Part shown: positions 7,734 to 14,809 of the stretch, one piece after another
Layout of the letters: the number at the start of each line of letters is the position of its first letter
How positions within the stretch are numbered: position 1 is the first letter of the stretch
IMG/VR virus record: IMGVR_UViG_3300037155_000011
Location: 1 to 29,176 of that record
Reading direction: 5' to 3' (one strand)
Length of the DNA: 29,176 nt
Source of the DNA: a virus
The notes under the pieces: model-generated
What the model saw: only the letters and a program-made list of their open reading frames with translations
Told to the model about the DNA's origin: nothing
The model's database searches: none
Program-made: the position numbers and the translations under genes

Positions 7734-8045
7734 ATGCCATTTGAAATCGATCAAGAGGCCCTCGACAGCCCCAGTCTGAAGATTCTGGATATCAACAAAC
7801 CGCCTGTGAAGTCTATTCCCTACGAGGCTTATCCGAAGATGGTTTACCTACACCCAAAGGATAAGTCCAAGGAGCATCGCGGCAAGGTAGTACGGGACGC
7901 CGACGAACTTGAGGCTGCAGTGGCGCAGGGCTACAAACTCAAGCCGCATATCCCCGTAGGGGTCACTGAGGACTTGAGTGAGCATTTCGAGGCAGAGCCA
8001 GAGAAGCGCGGCCCGGGGCGTCCAAGGTCAAACGAGGCTGCGTAA
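7734..8045 (+). CDS. Small protein with one YPKMVYLHPKDK module, 103 aa
   Basis: I cannot name this 103-aa soluble protein. GGAG at 7724-7727 sits 6 nt before ATG 7734. Residues 29-70 form a module with a beta-like stretch YPKMVYLHPKDK, then a charged helix DADELEAAVAQGY, then LKPHIPV. The same module recurs in the gene at 8163, and weaker versions occur in the gene at 8045 and at the N-terminus of the 8163 product, so the three genes are a family produced by tandem duplication. The C-terminus is a basic, Pro/Gly-rich tail (KRGPGRPRSNEAA), which resembles an AT-hook core (GRPR) and may bind DNA, though this is speculative. Position between capsid and adaptor genes suggests a minor virion or head-completion role. 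Confidence 0.7.
   Translation: MPFEIDQEALDSPSLKILDINKPPVKSIPYEAYPKMVYLHPKDKSKEHRGKVVRDADELEAAVAQGYKLKPHIPVGVTEDLSEHFEAEPEKRGPGRPRSNEAA
7830..7849 (+). repeat. Direct repeat, copy 1 (module duplication)
   Basis: TATCCGAAGATGGTTTACCT occurs here and again at 8283-8302. Extending right to 7865 and 8318 the two copies match at 33 of 36 positions. Both encode YPKMVYLHPKDK, so this is a coding duplication about 453 bp apart. Confidence 0.85.
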
Positions 8046-8200
8046 TGTTGCAGAAGGTCTACTATCCGCGTGAGGGGCAAGAGCCCAAGGAACTGACCCC
8101 CAGCAGTCAGAAGGAACTCGATGCGCTGATTCGCATCGGATGGAAACTAAAAGGAGATCTCAATGTACCCTCAAAGGCTGTACCGAACTCCGGGACCTGA
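8045..8200 (+). CDS. Small protein, 51 aa, divergent copy of the duplicated module
   Basis: ATG 8045 shares a base with the stop codon of the preceding gene (TAATG), and the frame ends at TGA 8198-8200. The product starts MLQKVYYPREGQEPKELTPSS followed by KELDALIRIGWKLKGD, the same layout as the neighbouring modules: a beta-strand with Y-x-P, a short loop, then a helix ending in G-(Y/W). The last 13 residues overlap the next gene in another frame, and the ribosome site of that gene (AAAGGAGAT near 8150-8158) lies inside it. GAGG at 8034-8037 is a plausible ribosome site. Function unknown. Support comes from the coupling and the module likeness. Confidence 0.55.
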   Translation: MLQKVYYPREGQEPKELTPSSQKELDALIRIGWKLKGDLNVPSKAVPNSGT

Positions 8201-8756
8201 TTCCGTCGTTGCGAACTCGGACGCGGAACGTGAATCGGCAATCAATAGCGGCTATGTGCCAGAAGCTCCGGCCAAGGAAGAATATCCGAAGATGGTTTAC
8301 CTCCATCCCAAGGATAAGACGCAGGAGCACAAGTTCGCCGTCGTCAACAATCCCGTGGAGCGCGCTGCGGCTGAGAAGAATGGCTATCAGGCTAAGCCGC
8401 ATGTGCCGGTGACGCCAGAAGACACCGCATACGAAGGAAGTGGAAGCGAACGCTGGGGATCGGGCGACTGGACCCAGACATCGGGCGTTGGACTGACATC
8501 GGACACCAGCCCGAGACCGGTTCCGACACAGGCTGAAGCCGATGCGGTAGCGCAGAAGGCATCTGCGGACATGGCCGCGCGGAGCGCGGAACTTGTCTCG
8601 GAGGGGAAGCCGGGAGTGAACGAATTCCCTACCAATCCTTTGGTGGCCACAGTACTCGCCTCAGAAGGTAAGCCTGGGGTAAATGAAGTCCCTGCGACTG
8701 TTGCTGTACCTGCTGTCGGCATCGTGGCAACCACAGGCGTTCCTAAGGTTATCTAA
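8163..8756 (+). CDS. Protein with two copies of the duplicated module and a repeat tail, 197 aa
   Basis: A 197-aa protein preceded by a strong AAAGGAGAT ribosome site. Residues 1-33 (MYPQRLYRTPGP ... VVANSDAERESAINSGY) look like a diverged first module. Residues 40-83 carry YPKMVYLHPKDK, then NNPVERAAAEKNGY, then QAKPHVPV, almost the same as the gene at 7734. The C-terminal third contains an imperfect direct repeat with SEGKPGVNE twice, separated by PTNPLVATVLA-like sequence. Nothing suggests an enzyme. The protein has no signal peptide. Its tail could be an extended, Pro/Val-rich arm. The stop codon overlaps the start of the adaptor gene. A minor head or head-completion protein is the most reasonable guess, unproven. 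Confidence 0.7.
   Translation: MYPQRLYRTPGPDSVVANSDAERESAINSGYVPEAPAKEEYPKMVYLHPKDKTQEHKFAVVNNPVERAAAEKNGYQAKPHVPVTPEDTAYEGSGSERWGSGDWTQTSGVGLTSDTSPRPVPTQAEADAVAQKASADMAARSAELVSEGKPGVNEFPTNPLVATVLASEGKPGVNEVPATVAVPAVGIVATTGVPKVI
8283..8302 (+). repeat. Direct repeat, copy 2 (module duplication)
   Basis: Identical to the 20 bases at 7830-7849. It encodes YPKMVY in the second module of the 197-aa protein. The high nucleotide identity suggests a recent duplication or strong codon-level conservation. Confidence 0.85.
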
Positions 8757-9502
8757 TGCCAGCAGCAAACTCAATCACGGTCACGGCTCTCTCCATCATC
8801 AACGCGGCTGGTATGGAAATTGGTGCGCTTGCTGGTGGAGAGTCATTTTCCAGCGACGATCAGGCTTGGGTGTTGCAGAAGATGCAGCGCCTGATCGATC
8901 GCTACAACGCACGTGCACCGATGATCTACAACGTGAATTTCGCATTGTTCACGCTTCCCGCTGGACCGAACCCTGTGAGCATAGGGCCGGGAGCAACATT
9001 TGATGTCAATCAGCGACCCGTGAACATCCCCAGCATTGGACTGTTGCTGGGTGGGACGCCTGCGGTAGAAATCCCATTGAATTGCAGGGATCAGGATTGG
9101 TGGGCCAACAACCGCATCAAGGGGCTGACTTCCACTTTGCCGACTGACTACTACTATTCCCCCGACTGGCCGAATGGCGGCATCTACTTCTGGCTAGAAC
9201 CCACGGCAAGCTATCAGGTGCGCGTGCAATCGCGTCTAGTGCTTGGCGAGTACACCGGATATACCGATTCGTTCACTATGCCGCCAGCCTACTGGGATTT
9301 GATCGTTTACGAGTTGGCAATCAGCCTTTGCCCTGGGTTCAAGACATCGGCAAGTCCTGAACTTATCGCGGGATGGAAGGCCGCAAACAAGGCCGTACAA
9401 GTCAATAATATTTCGTCTCCGCGTCTCGCCAGCGATTCGCCCTCGCAGAGTGGGGTGGGTGGAAGGCCGGACTTTAACTTTTTGACCGGACTTAGCCGAT
9501 GA
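8756..9502 (+). CDS. Head-to-tail adaptor (P22 gp4-like tail accessory factor)
   Basis: A 248-aa protein that should bind beneath the portal ring and lengthen the DNA channel before the tail hub joins. The N-terminus ITVTALSIINAAGMEIGALAGGE followed by SSDDQAWVLQKMQRLIDRYNAR is the helical start found across gp4-like adaptors, and the later block YFWLEPTASYQVRVQSRLVL with MPPAYWDLIVYELAISLCP is also typical of this family. It is longer than P22 gp4 (166 aa), as in many non-enteric podoviruses. The ATG at 8756 overlaps the upstream TAA by one base. Its position after the coat region and before the gp10-like gene agrees with P22 order. Confidence 0.82.
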   Translation: MPAANSITVTALSIINAAGMEIGALAGGESFSSDDQAWVLQKMQRLIDRYNARAPMIYNVNFALFTLPAGPNPVSIGPGATFDVNQRPVNIPSIGLLLGGTPAVEIPLNCRDQDWWANNRIKGLTSTLPTDYYYSPDWPNGGIYFWLEPTASYQVRVQSRLVLGEYTGYTDSFTMPPAYWDLIVYELAISLCPGFKTSASPELIAGWKAANKAVQVNNISSPRLASDSPSQSGVGGRPDFNFLTGLSR

Positions 9503-10155
9503 CGCCGATTCGCGTTCGCGTTGGGCTCGCGCCCCGAGCGCAGCCCTTCGATGAGTCGATAGATTCGCTCAACGCTGCTATCCGAGCGGCGGAGGCTGCG
9601 GGATTTGAGATGGTGCTGGAGAAGATACGCGGCGGCGCACCAGGATTCCAGAACTGGGGTCCACTCATGGCGCACCTCATTGAATTCGGAGATACGCACC
9701 TATTCCTCGCAGCAGATGATGTGCTCTATCCTCCAGATACCATTGTTCGCTTGGTGAATGCTGACAAGGATGTGGTATGCGGAATCTATCGTAAAAATGT
9801 TCTCAAGGAACTCCAGCCAGCCAATCATTGTGGTTCGGCTGAAGAGTTCATGCGACGATTCAAAATGGGTGGACTCCATGAAACTGAGTTTGCCTCTGCC
9901 CACAGCCTGACCATCAAACGGCACGTCCTCGAGAAGATGATTGTCGATTATCCAGAGTTAGCCTATGGCGGGACTAAACCTTATTATGCACTGTCTCTTC
10001 CGATGGTCAAAAATGATTGGGTCTATCAGGACGACTGGGCCTTTTCGTTTAGGGCTCGCCAAAGTGGGTTTACCCTGTGGGATGATTTTGGATGCAAACT
10101 CAAACACTTCTGCTCTGACTTCCTAGGATTCGAGGCATTGGAAGGAAAACCATGA
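9499..10155 (+). CDS. Glycosyltransferase, GT-A fold, phage type
   Basis: A 218-aa soluble protein that probably transfers a sugar from a nucleotide-sugar donor. Residues 66-86 (THLFLAADDVLYPPDTIVRLV) fit the GT-A metal/nucleotide site with the acidic pair D73-D74 followed by the PPDT helix. CGIYRK at 94-99 and SLTIKRHVL at 136-144 fit the acceptor side. The C-terminal YQDDWAFSFRARQSGF (D178-D179) with H203 fits the 'ED-x-x-F-x-x-R-x-x-x-x-G ... H' block of family-2-like enzymes. It overlaps both neighbours by 4 nt (ATGA). It is inserted between the adaptor and an exported protein rather than near DNA metabolism, so a virion, fibre or cell-envelope substrate seems likelier than DNA. The acceptor and donor are unknown. 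Confidence 0.7.
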   Translation: MTPIRVRVGLAPRAQPFDESIDSLNAAIRAAEAAGFEMVLEKIRGGAPGFQNWGPLMAHLIEFGDTHLFLAADDVLYPPDTIVRLVNADKDVVCGIYRKNVLKELQPANHCGSAEEFMRRFKMGGLHETEFASAHSLTIKRHVLEKMIVDYPELAYGGTKPYYALSLPMVKNDWVYQDDWAFSFRARQSGFTLWDDFGCKLKHFCSDFLGFEALEGKP

Positions 10156-10466
10156 AAATCAAGACTATCGCTATTATTGTAGGCTTACTCGCCTCGTCCT
10201 TTGCCGTCGCTCAGAATCCTCCATACCGCGCTGAGGCTGCATATGTCTCGCCTTCAGCTGGCGTGTGGAATCCCTGGACCGCTGCTGCGGGATTTGGCTC
10301 TCTCAGTTTTGATCCTTATAAGATTTCGTTATATTGCCAGTTGGCTGATGGCCAGCCTTGGCAACCATGTAACCCGGGTGGCGGCAGCGGCAGGGTGGCA
10401 CCGACAAATACGGGGCTGTTGTCACTGGCCCAAGTGGAAATTATGTCAACCTCTGCTCCGCCGTGA
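10152..10466 (+). CDS. Exported protein, N-terminal part of a frameshifted gene
   Basis: ATG 10152 overlaps the glycosyltransferase stop (ATGA). Residues 1-21 (MKIKTIAIIVGLLASSFAVA) form a classic Sec signal peptide with A-x-A before QNPPY. The mature part has a cysteine pair (YCQLADGQPWQPC) and then GGGSG. After about position 10395 this frame gives an unconvincing tail (VAPTNTGLLSLAQVEIM), while the frame one base back gives GGTDKYGAVVTGPSGNYVN, continuous with the next coding segment. I therefore regard this and the following entry as one gene of about 264 codons broken by a net -1 shift. Function unknown. The glycine-rich loop and beta-type composition resemble fibre proteins. Confidence 0.65.
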   Translation: MKIKTIAIIVGLLASSFAVAQNPPYRAEAAYVSPSAGVWNPWTAAAGFGSLSFDPYKISLYCQLADGQPWQPCNPGGGSGRVAPTNTGLLSLAQVEIMSTSAPP

Positions 10467-10948
10467 CGCTTTCGACGGGTGCGACATGCAGCGGCGGAAT
10501 TATCTCGATCACGACAGGAACGACGAGCTTCACCGTTTCCGCAATTCCCGGAACTTACATCAATCTGGAAATAGGAATGAACGAGTACGGCACCAGTGGG
10601 CCAGCCAATGTGCTACTCCAATTCAACGGCGATACCGGAGCGAACTACGCATACTTTCAAGGTAACTTTTCTACAACCTATGCGAGCTATAGCGGAAATT
10701 CTCTAAGCTCCATGCCTATTGCCGCCGTTGGAGACGATGGCAGTGCATACAAAATTACTGTTCCGTTCTACTCACACGCAGTTTTTAGGAATGTGACGGG
10801 TGTTGGCAGTATGTCAGTCGGCGTCGGGGCCGCTCCCGCAATCTTTGGGGGAACTTGGACGAATTCCGCAGCTATTACAAGCATCACGTTTTTACTCAGC
10901 GGCGGCAATTTTGGTACCGGCTTTATGACCATCTACGGGACGAATTAA
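10463..10948 (+). CDS. Exported protein, C-terminal part of the same frameshifted gene
   Basis: The frame could be read from GTG 10463 (161 aa, GTGA overlap with the upstream stop), but it is open from 10373. Its upstream part TDKYGAVVTGPSGNYVNLCSA reads naturally into VTLSTGATCSGGIIS, so the true gene probably began at 10152. The product is Gly/Ser/Thr-rich, all-beta and has a Cys pair spanning the GTG. The end (FLLSGGNFGTGFMTIYGTN) resembles the C-terminal strand of a beta-sandwich, a common shape in fibre heads. A 1-base error or mutation would explain it. A heptamer C CCG GGT at 10373-10379 fits the X-XXY-YYZ slippage pattern in the right frame, but it is not an efficient type. Separate translation from GTG cannot be excluded. 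Confidence 0.6.
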   Translation: MTLSTGATCSGGIISITTGTTSFTVSAIPGTYINLEIGMNEYGTSGPANVLLQFNGDTGANYAYFQGNFSTTYASYSGNSLSSMPIAAVGDDGSAYKITVPFYSHAVFRNVTGVGSMSVGVGAAPAIFGGTWTNSAAITSITFLLSGGNFGTGFMTIYGTN

Positions 10949-10973
10949 GTGAGCGGAGGAACGAGCAAATAGC

Positions 10974-12443
10974 ATGAGCAAGATTGGCATGATCGGAAAT
11001 TCGTACACGGCTCGCTCCAACGCGGTCGCGGACGAGGAAACGATCAACTGGTATCCCGAGACAATCGAGACGGCGGGAGCTCAGACCAAGGCGTCATTCT
11101 TCGGTACACCGGGACTGCTGGCGTTCTGCACGTTTGATGACGGACCCACGCGAGGAAGTTGCTGGACTGGAACTAGAGCCTTTGTTGCGTCAGGGGCGAC
11201 GCTCTATGAGGTATTTGCGGACGCGACCAAAGCAAAGCTCATGGATGGAACGCTCGATTCCTTCGGAGGGCCGGTTTCGATTGTCGCGAGCAATATCGAG
11301 ATATTGATCGTGGCCGGCGGCCGGGCATGGTGTATGGAACTCGCTACAAATACTGTGACGGATGTGACCGCACTTTTGGCCGGCGCTCCCGTCAAGGCAA
11401 GGTATTCAGACGGCTATTTCATCGTCATGTTCGCGGGCTCGAATAAGTTCCAGATTTCGGCCATTCTCGACGGAACTATATGGCCGGGGATTCAAGTCAA
11501 CGCCGTCTCCGTGTTCCCCGAGAACATCGTCTCCATCGAAGTGAGCCATCGGGAGCTTTGGGTGATTGGATCGCAGCACGCGCAACCCTACCAGGACACC
11601 GGAACGGATGAGGTTTTTGATGTCATCCCTGGGGCGCTGATTGAGACCGGCGGAGCGGCTACGTTCGGTATGGATTTACTTGACAATACGGTATTTCTGG
11701 TGAGTCAGGACATCCGCGGGGCGCGGCAGGCATGGAGGATGAGCGGATATACTCCGCAGCGCATTTCGACTCATGCAGTCGAAACTTCGCTGTCTTCGTA
11801 CACCGCAAATCAGATGGAGAACCTAGTTAGTTACTCCTATCAGGATGGGGGGCATTTGTTTTGGGTGCTTTACATCCCTGAAACCGACTGCACTTGGGTT
11901 TATGACGTTTCGACGGGCCTCTGGCACAAGCGGGCAGAGTGGCATGTCGACACCGGCACTTATGGACCGCATCGCAGTTGGAATCACATCTATGCCTTCG
12001 GCAAGCATCTGGTGGGCGATTGGCAGACCGGAACACTGAATGAGATGAAGATGGCCTACGACACTGGCGGCAACATCTACGCCTTTGTTACTGAGAACGG
12101 AGCGACGATTCGGAGGGTTAGGCAGTCCCCGACGCTGGTCAATGAGATGGAGTGGATTTATCATTCGCAGTTTGTCGCCGACTTTGCGACAGGACTTGGA
12201 CCGCAGCCTCCGCTGCAAGATGGGGGCGGTAATCCACGCCCCCCCCAAGCTATCCTGCAATGGAGCGACAATCGAGGTTCCGTTTGGTCGAATGAGTATA
12301 TCGCTGGGTGCGGCATGGCCGGGGAATACAACACTCGCGCCATCTGGCGACGGCTTGGGCGTTCGCGCTATCGAGTTTATAGGTTGATTGTCAGTGATCC
12401 GATTCCTTGGACGCTAGTGGACGCATATTTAGAGGCTTCATGA
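10974..12443 (+). CDS. Packaged-DNA stabilisation / tail hub protein (P22 gp10-like)
   Basis: A 489-aa protein close to P22 gp10 in length (472 aa). Gp10 binds under gp4 and closes the tail after packaging, giving the platform for needle and spikes. The N-terminus IGNSYTARSNAVADEETINWYPE followed by KASFFGTPGLL is typical of gp10-like hub proteins. The rest is a beta-propeller-like series of strands (VASGATLYEV, ILIVAGGRAW, GYFIVMF, ELWVIGS), and the region DCTWVYDVSTGLWHKR is also a family hallmark. GGAGGA at 10955-10960 is the likely ribosome site with rather long spacing (13 nt). The stop overlaps the start of the next gene by 4 nt. Assignment is supported by sequence features and by P22 order. 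Confidence 0.82.
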   Translation: MSKIGMIGNSYTARSNAVADEETINWYPETIETAGAQTKASFFGTPGLLAFCTFDDGPTRGSCWTGTRAFVASGATLYEVFADATKAKLMDGTLDSFGGPVSIVASNIEILIVAGGRAWCMELATNTVTDVTALLAGAPVKARYSDGYFIVMFAGSNKFQISAILDGTIWPGIQVNAVSVFPENIVSIEVSHRELWVIGSQHAQPYQDTGTDEVFDVIPGALIETGGAATFGMDLLDNTVFLVSQDIRGARQAWRMSGYTPQRISTHAVETSLSSYTANQMENLVSYSYQDGGHLFWVLYIPETDCTWVYDVSTGLWHKRAEWHVDTGTYGPHRSWNHIYAFGKHLVGDWQTGTLNEMKMAYDTGGNIYAFVTENGATIRRVRQSPTLVNEMEWIYHSQFVADFATGLGPQPPLQDGGGNPRPPQAILQWSDNRGSVWSNEYIAGCGMAGEYNTRAIWRRLGRSRYRVYRLIVSDPIPWTLVDAYLEAS

Positions 12444-13060
12444 GCACAAACGCCACAGTCTCGAACTTCACACCAAATACCCAGCTAGTCGACAGCAATG
12501 GGAAGGCCACACTTGCCTTCCTGAAGTGGATGCAGGGCGTTGGCGGTACGGTCAACGCTAATTTCGATCCTAAAGGCAACTATCAGGGGCCGATCGGGAT
12601 CAGGTCCACTATCGGAGGCCGGTCCACCCTCGCCACCATTGTGCAGTACATCGACACAGGCGGGGTTGTTCAGGCCGCAGGGATCGATTTCGCGCTGGCC
12701 TACCTGAATAAGGACACAGACCACATCACGGACGGCTTTGGAAGCCCATTAGCGGGCGGCAGGGCGGCTCACACGGCGCTGATTGTGTCTCCGCCAGCGG
12801 TTACCCCCCACGAGTGGGTAACGGGGCTTGTGGGGGGCGTATTCGTAAAGTCTCAGCCGGGGTTCGCTGACCTTAGCGGGACGGCTGGAGCCGGTCAGAC
12901 GCCTCCCCTCTCGGACTTGGCCGGCTGGATTACCTCGGCGCAACTTCCGGTGGGGGCTTTTAGTGGAACGATCGCGACAGCCAAACTAACCACTTTGGGA
13001 GCGAATGGCAGTATGACGTTCTTGAATGGCCAGTTGACCGGACAGGTGGCAGCGACATGA
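12440..13060 (+). CDS. Putative tail needle / fibre-type protein at the gp26 position
   Basis: A 206-aa protein. The ATG at 12440 overlaps the preceding stop (ATGA), which is a better start than an in-frame ATG 33 nt upstream inside the gp10-like gene. The N-terminus NTQLVDSNGKATLAFLKWMQ is a recurrent phage segment in proteins that attach to the tail. The C-terminus ITSAQLPVGAFSGTIATAKL with LGANGSMTFLNGQLTG is a motif common at the ends of phage fibre proteins. In P22 order the next gene after gp10 is the tail needle gp26 (233 aa), and this protein is of similar size. It lacks the obvious long heptad coiled coil of gp26, so a short tail fibre is an equal alternative. Confidence 0.55.
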   Translation: MSTNATVSNFTPNTQLVDSNGKATLAFLKWMQGVGGTVNANFDPKGNYQGPIGIRSTIGGRSTLATIVQYIDTGGVVQAAGIDFALAYLNKDTDHITDGFGSPLAGGRAAHTALIVSPPAVTPHEWVTGLVGGVFVKSQPGFADLSGTAGAGQTPPLSDLAGWITSAQLPVGAFSGTIATAKLTTLGANGSMTFLNGQLTGQVAAT

Positions 13061-13497
13061 TCAAACAGGTTCCCATCGCTAACATTCTCGCGGCTACCGA
13101 GTTGATCGCGGAATATGCGGAGGAATGCTCAATTCCGTCGATAGGTGAGATTGACCCGCAGGCGGATATCTACGCTGCTTTGGAGGATTCCGGCGTCTTG
13201 CGGAGTTTCGCGGCGTTTGTCGATGGGAAGATGGTCGGGTTCGCCAACGTCCTCACGCCGGTTCTGCCGCACTATGGGAAGCGGGTAGCGACAATCGAGA
13301 GCCTGTTTGTGGCCAAGGACAGCAGAGGGTCAGGGATAGGGCGACATCTGATGGTCTATGCGGAACACTTTGCGGAACAGGTTGGGTGTGTCGGGATTCT
13401 CTACAGTTCACCCACGGGCGGCGAGTTGGAAAATCTACTTGAATCCCGCGCGGAGTATCAGCGCACCAATTCGGTGTTTTACCGGAGGCTCGCATGA
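13057..13497 (+). CDS. GNAT family N-acetyltransferase
   Basis: A 146-aa enzyme predicted to move an acetyl group from acetyl-CoA to an amine. Motif A is clear: IESLFVAKDSRGSGIGRHLM, with the pyrophosphate loop R90-G-S-G-I-G95. The strand FAAFVDGKMVGFANVL before it and the alpha/beta end LYSSPTGGELENLLES ... FYRRLA fit the fold. It overlaps both neighbours with ATGA. GNAT proteins are frequent passengers in the tail/ejection part of podoviral operons. Their substrates are generally unknown, and candidates are a virion protein or a host factor. The domain assignment is secure, the role is not. Confidence 0.85.
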   Translation: MIKQVPIANILAATELIAEYAEECSIPSIGEIDPQADIYAALEDSGVLRSFAAFVDGKMVGFANVLTPVLPHYGKRVATIESLFVAKDSRGSGIGRHLMVYAEHFAEQVGCVGILYSSPTGGELENLLESRAEYQRTNSVFYRRLA

Positions 13498-13937
13498 GCA
13501 GTTTGGCGATTCCTCCGATGAACGGTGAACTCTTAGCCAACCTGACGGGCATACAGGAAAAGCTTCTTGCTCTGCCGCAGATCGATGTCCAGACCGATCA
13601 CGTAATTCACGGCGGGATGTATGTCCGCACCATCCGGCTTGCCCCTGATGTTGTTCTTATGGGTGCACTGATCAAGATTTCGACTGTTCTGATCGTGAGT
13701 GGGCGAACCAAAGTATTCACCGGCGATGGCTGGATTGAACTCGCGGGCTACCATGTCATTCCGGCGCGGGCAGGCCGGAAGCAGATATTCGTGACGCAGG
13801 AAGAGACGGTCATCACTATGATCTTCAGGACTGAAGCGCAAACTGTTGAGCAGGCAGAAGAAGAGTTTACAGACGAGGCTGAATTGCTTATGTCGAAGAA
13901 CAGCGAAAATGATACCGTAACAGTAACGGGGGTCTAG
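13494..13937 (+). CDS. Cupin-like phage protein, 147 aa
   Basis: Residues 30-115 form a cupin-type beta barrel: HVIHGGMYVRTIRLAPDVVLMGA, then VLIVSGRTKVFTGDGWIELAGYHVIPARAGRKQIFVTQEETVITMI. The order GxYxRTxxxxxGxxxxGAxHK is known from small phage proteins near ejection genes. In this copy the usual metal-binding His is not clear after GAL, so enzymatic activity is doubtful and a structural or sensing role is possible. The N-terminal 25 residues are helical, and the C-terminus is acidic (EEEFTDEAELL). It overlaps the GNAT gene by 4 nt. Gene reality is high, cupin fold probable, function unknown. Confidence 0.65.
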   Translation: MSSLAIPPMNGELLANLTGIQEKLLALPQIDVQTDHVIHGGMYVRTIRLAPDVVLMGALIKISTVLIVSGRTKVFTGDGWIELAGYHVIPARAGRKQIFVTQEETVITMIFRTEAQTVEQAEEEFTDEAELLMSKNSENDTVTVTGV

Positions 13938-13939
13938 CC

Positions 13940-14809
13940 ATGTCGGGAGCAATTTCAGCGACGACACTCGGGATTATCGGCGGGGTCACGGCTGCGGGCG
14001 GAGTTGCCAGTTCATTGATTGGGGCAAACGCGGCCGGCAAAGCGGCGGACGCTCAGACTCAAGCAGCACAGAGCGCACAGGCGTTGCAAGCCAAAGAGGC
14101 TCAGGACGCGCTGGACTTTCAGAAGCAGACGTATGCGACTGGGCAAGCGAACGAGGCTCCTTATCTAGCGGCAGGCGCAGGCGGGCTGAATGCGTTGCAG
14201 TATGGGCTCGGCACAGGTGGCACAGCAAACGGCTCAGGAGTCGCGCAAGGCTCTCTGACAACGCCTTACGGCCAAACATTTTCCGCGCCGACCGGGTTGA
14301 CTGAGCAGAATGACCCCGGATTTCAGGCTCGTCTCGCACTTGGTACTGATGCAATTCAGAAGAGTGCCGCGGCTCGGGGTTCGGTGGTAACGGGTGGCAC
14401 CGCGAAGGCTCTGGACACTTACGGACAGGACTATGCCTCGAACGAATATGGCAACGTCTACAACCGCGCACTGAGCACTTTCCAGAACAATTACAACGAC
14501 TACAACACGAATCAGACGAATCAATATAACAAACTGGCGGCACTGACTAACACCGGACAAACCACAGCTGCGAACACAGCGCAGCAGGGGCAGGCGGCGG
14601 CGAATAACACGTCAAACATCGATCTCACGACCGGCGCACAGCAGGGACAAGACCTAAATAACGCAGGTACGGCGACTGCATCGGGCTATGTTGGCGCGGC
14701 AAATGCGATCAACAGTGGGATCAGCGGGGTTACGAATGGAGTCTCAAATCTGGCCCTTATGTCTCAGTTGAGTAAATCGGGGTATAAGCCCCTCGGATGG
14801 GGAGGGTAA
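13940..14809 (+). CDS. DNA ejection protein (P22 gp7-like position)
   Basis: A 289-aa Ala/Gln/Asn/Thr-rich protein with the layout of podoviral pilot proteins. The N-terminal Gly/Ala hydrophobic segment (LGIIGGVTAAGGVASSLIGANAAG) could insert in a membrane, followed by a long Ala/Gln helix with repeated AQ. Then comes the block FSAPTGLTEQNDPGFQARLA ... SAAARGSVVTGGTAKALDTYG ... NEYGNVYNRALS, which is shared by many phage DNA-transfer proteins. These proteins are stored in the head and released ahead of DNA to build a channel through the envelope. The following two genes complete a three-gene ejection set as in P22 (gp7, gp20, gp16). The next ATG directly follows this stop. Confidence 0.75.
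   Translation: MSGAISATTLGIIGGVTAAGGVASSLIGANAAGKAADAQTQAAQSAQALQAKEAQDALDFQKQTYATGQANEAPYLAAGAGGLNALQYGLGTGGTANGSGVAQGSLTTPYGQTFSAPTGLTEQNDPGFQARLALGTDAIQKSAAARGSVVTGGTAKALDTYGQDYASNEYGNVYNRALSTFQNNYNDYNTNQTNQYNKLAALTNTGQTTAANTAQQGQAAANNTSNIDLTTGAQQGQDLNNAGTATASGYVGAANAINSGISGVTNGVSNLALMSQLSKSGYKPLGWGG

Noticed and set aside
10373-10379. C CCG GGT as a programmed -1 slippery site
   Set aside because: The pattern and phase fit, but this heptamer is not of an efficient type, and slipping there gives WRQRQ instead of the natural Gly-rich join; kept only as an alternative.
12407-12439. Earlier in-frame ATG for the needle-position protein
   Set aside because: The ATGA overlap at 12440 fits the coupling used throughout the operon, and the extra 11 residues are inside the gp10-like gene.
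12800-12822. GTTACCC/GGGTAAC hairpin
   Set aside because: Lies within coding sequence of the needle-position protein with no adjacent start or T-tract, so probably chance.
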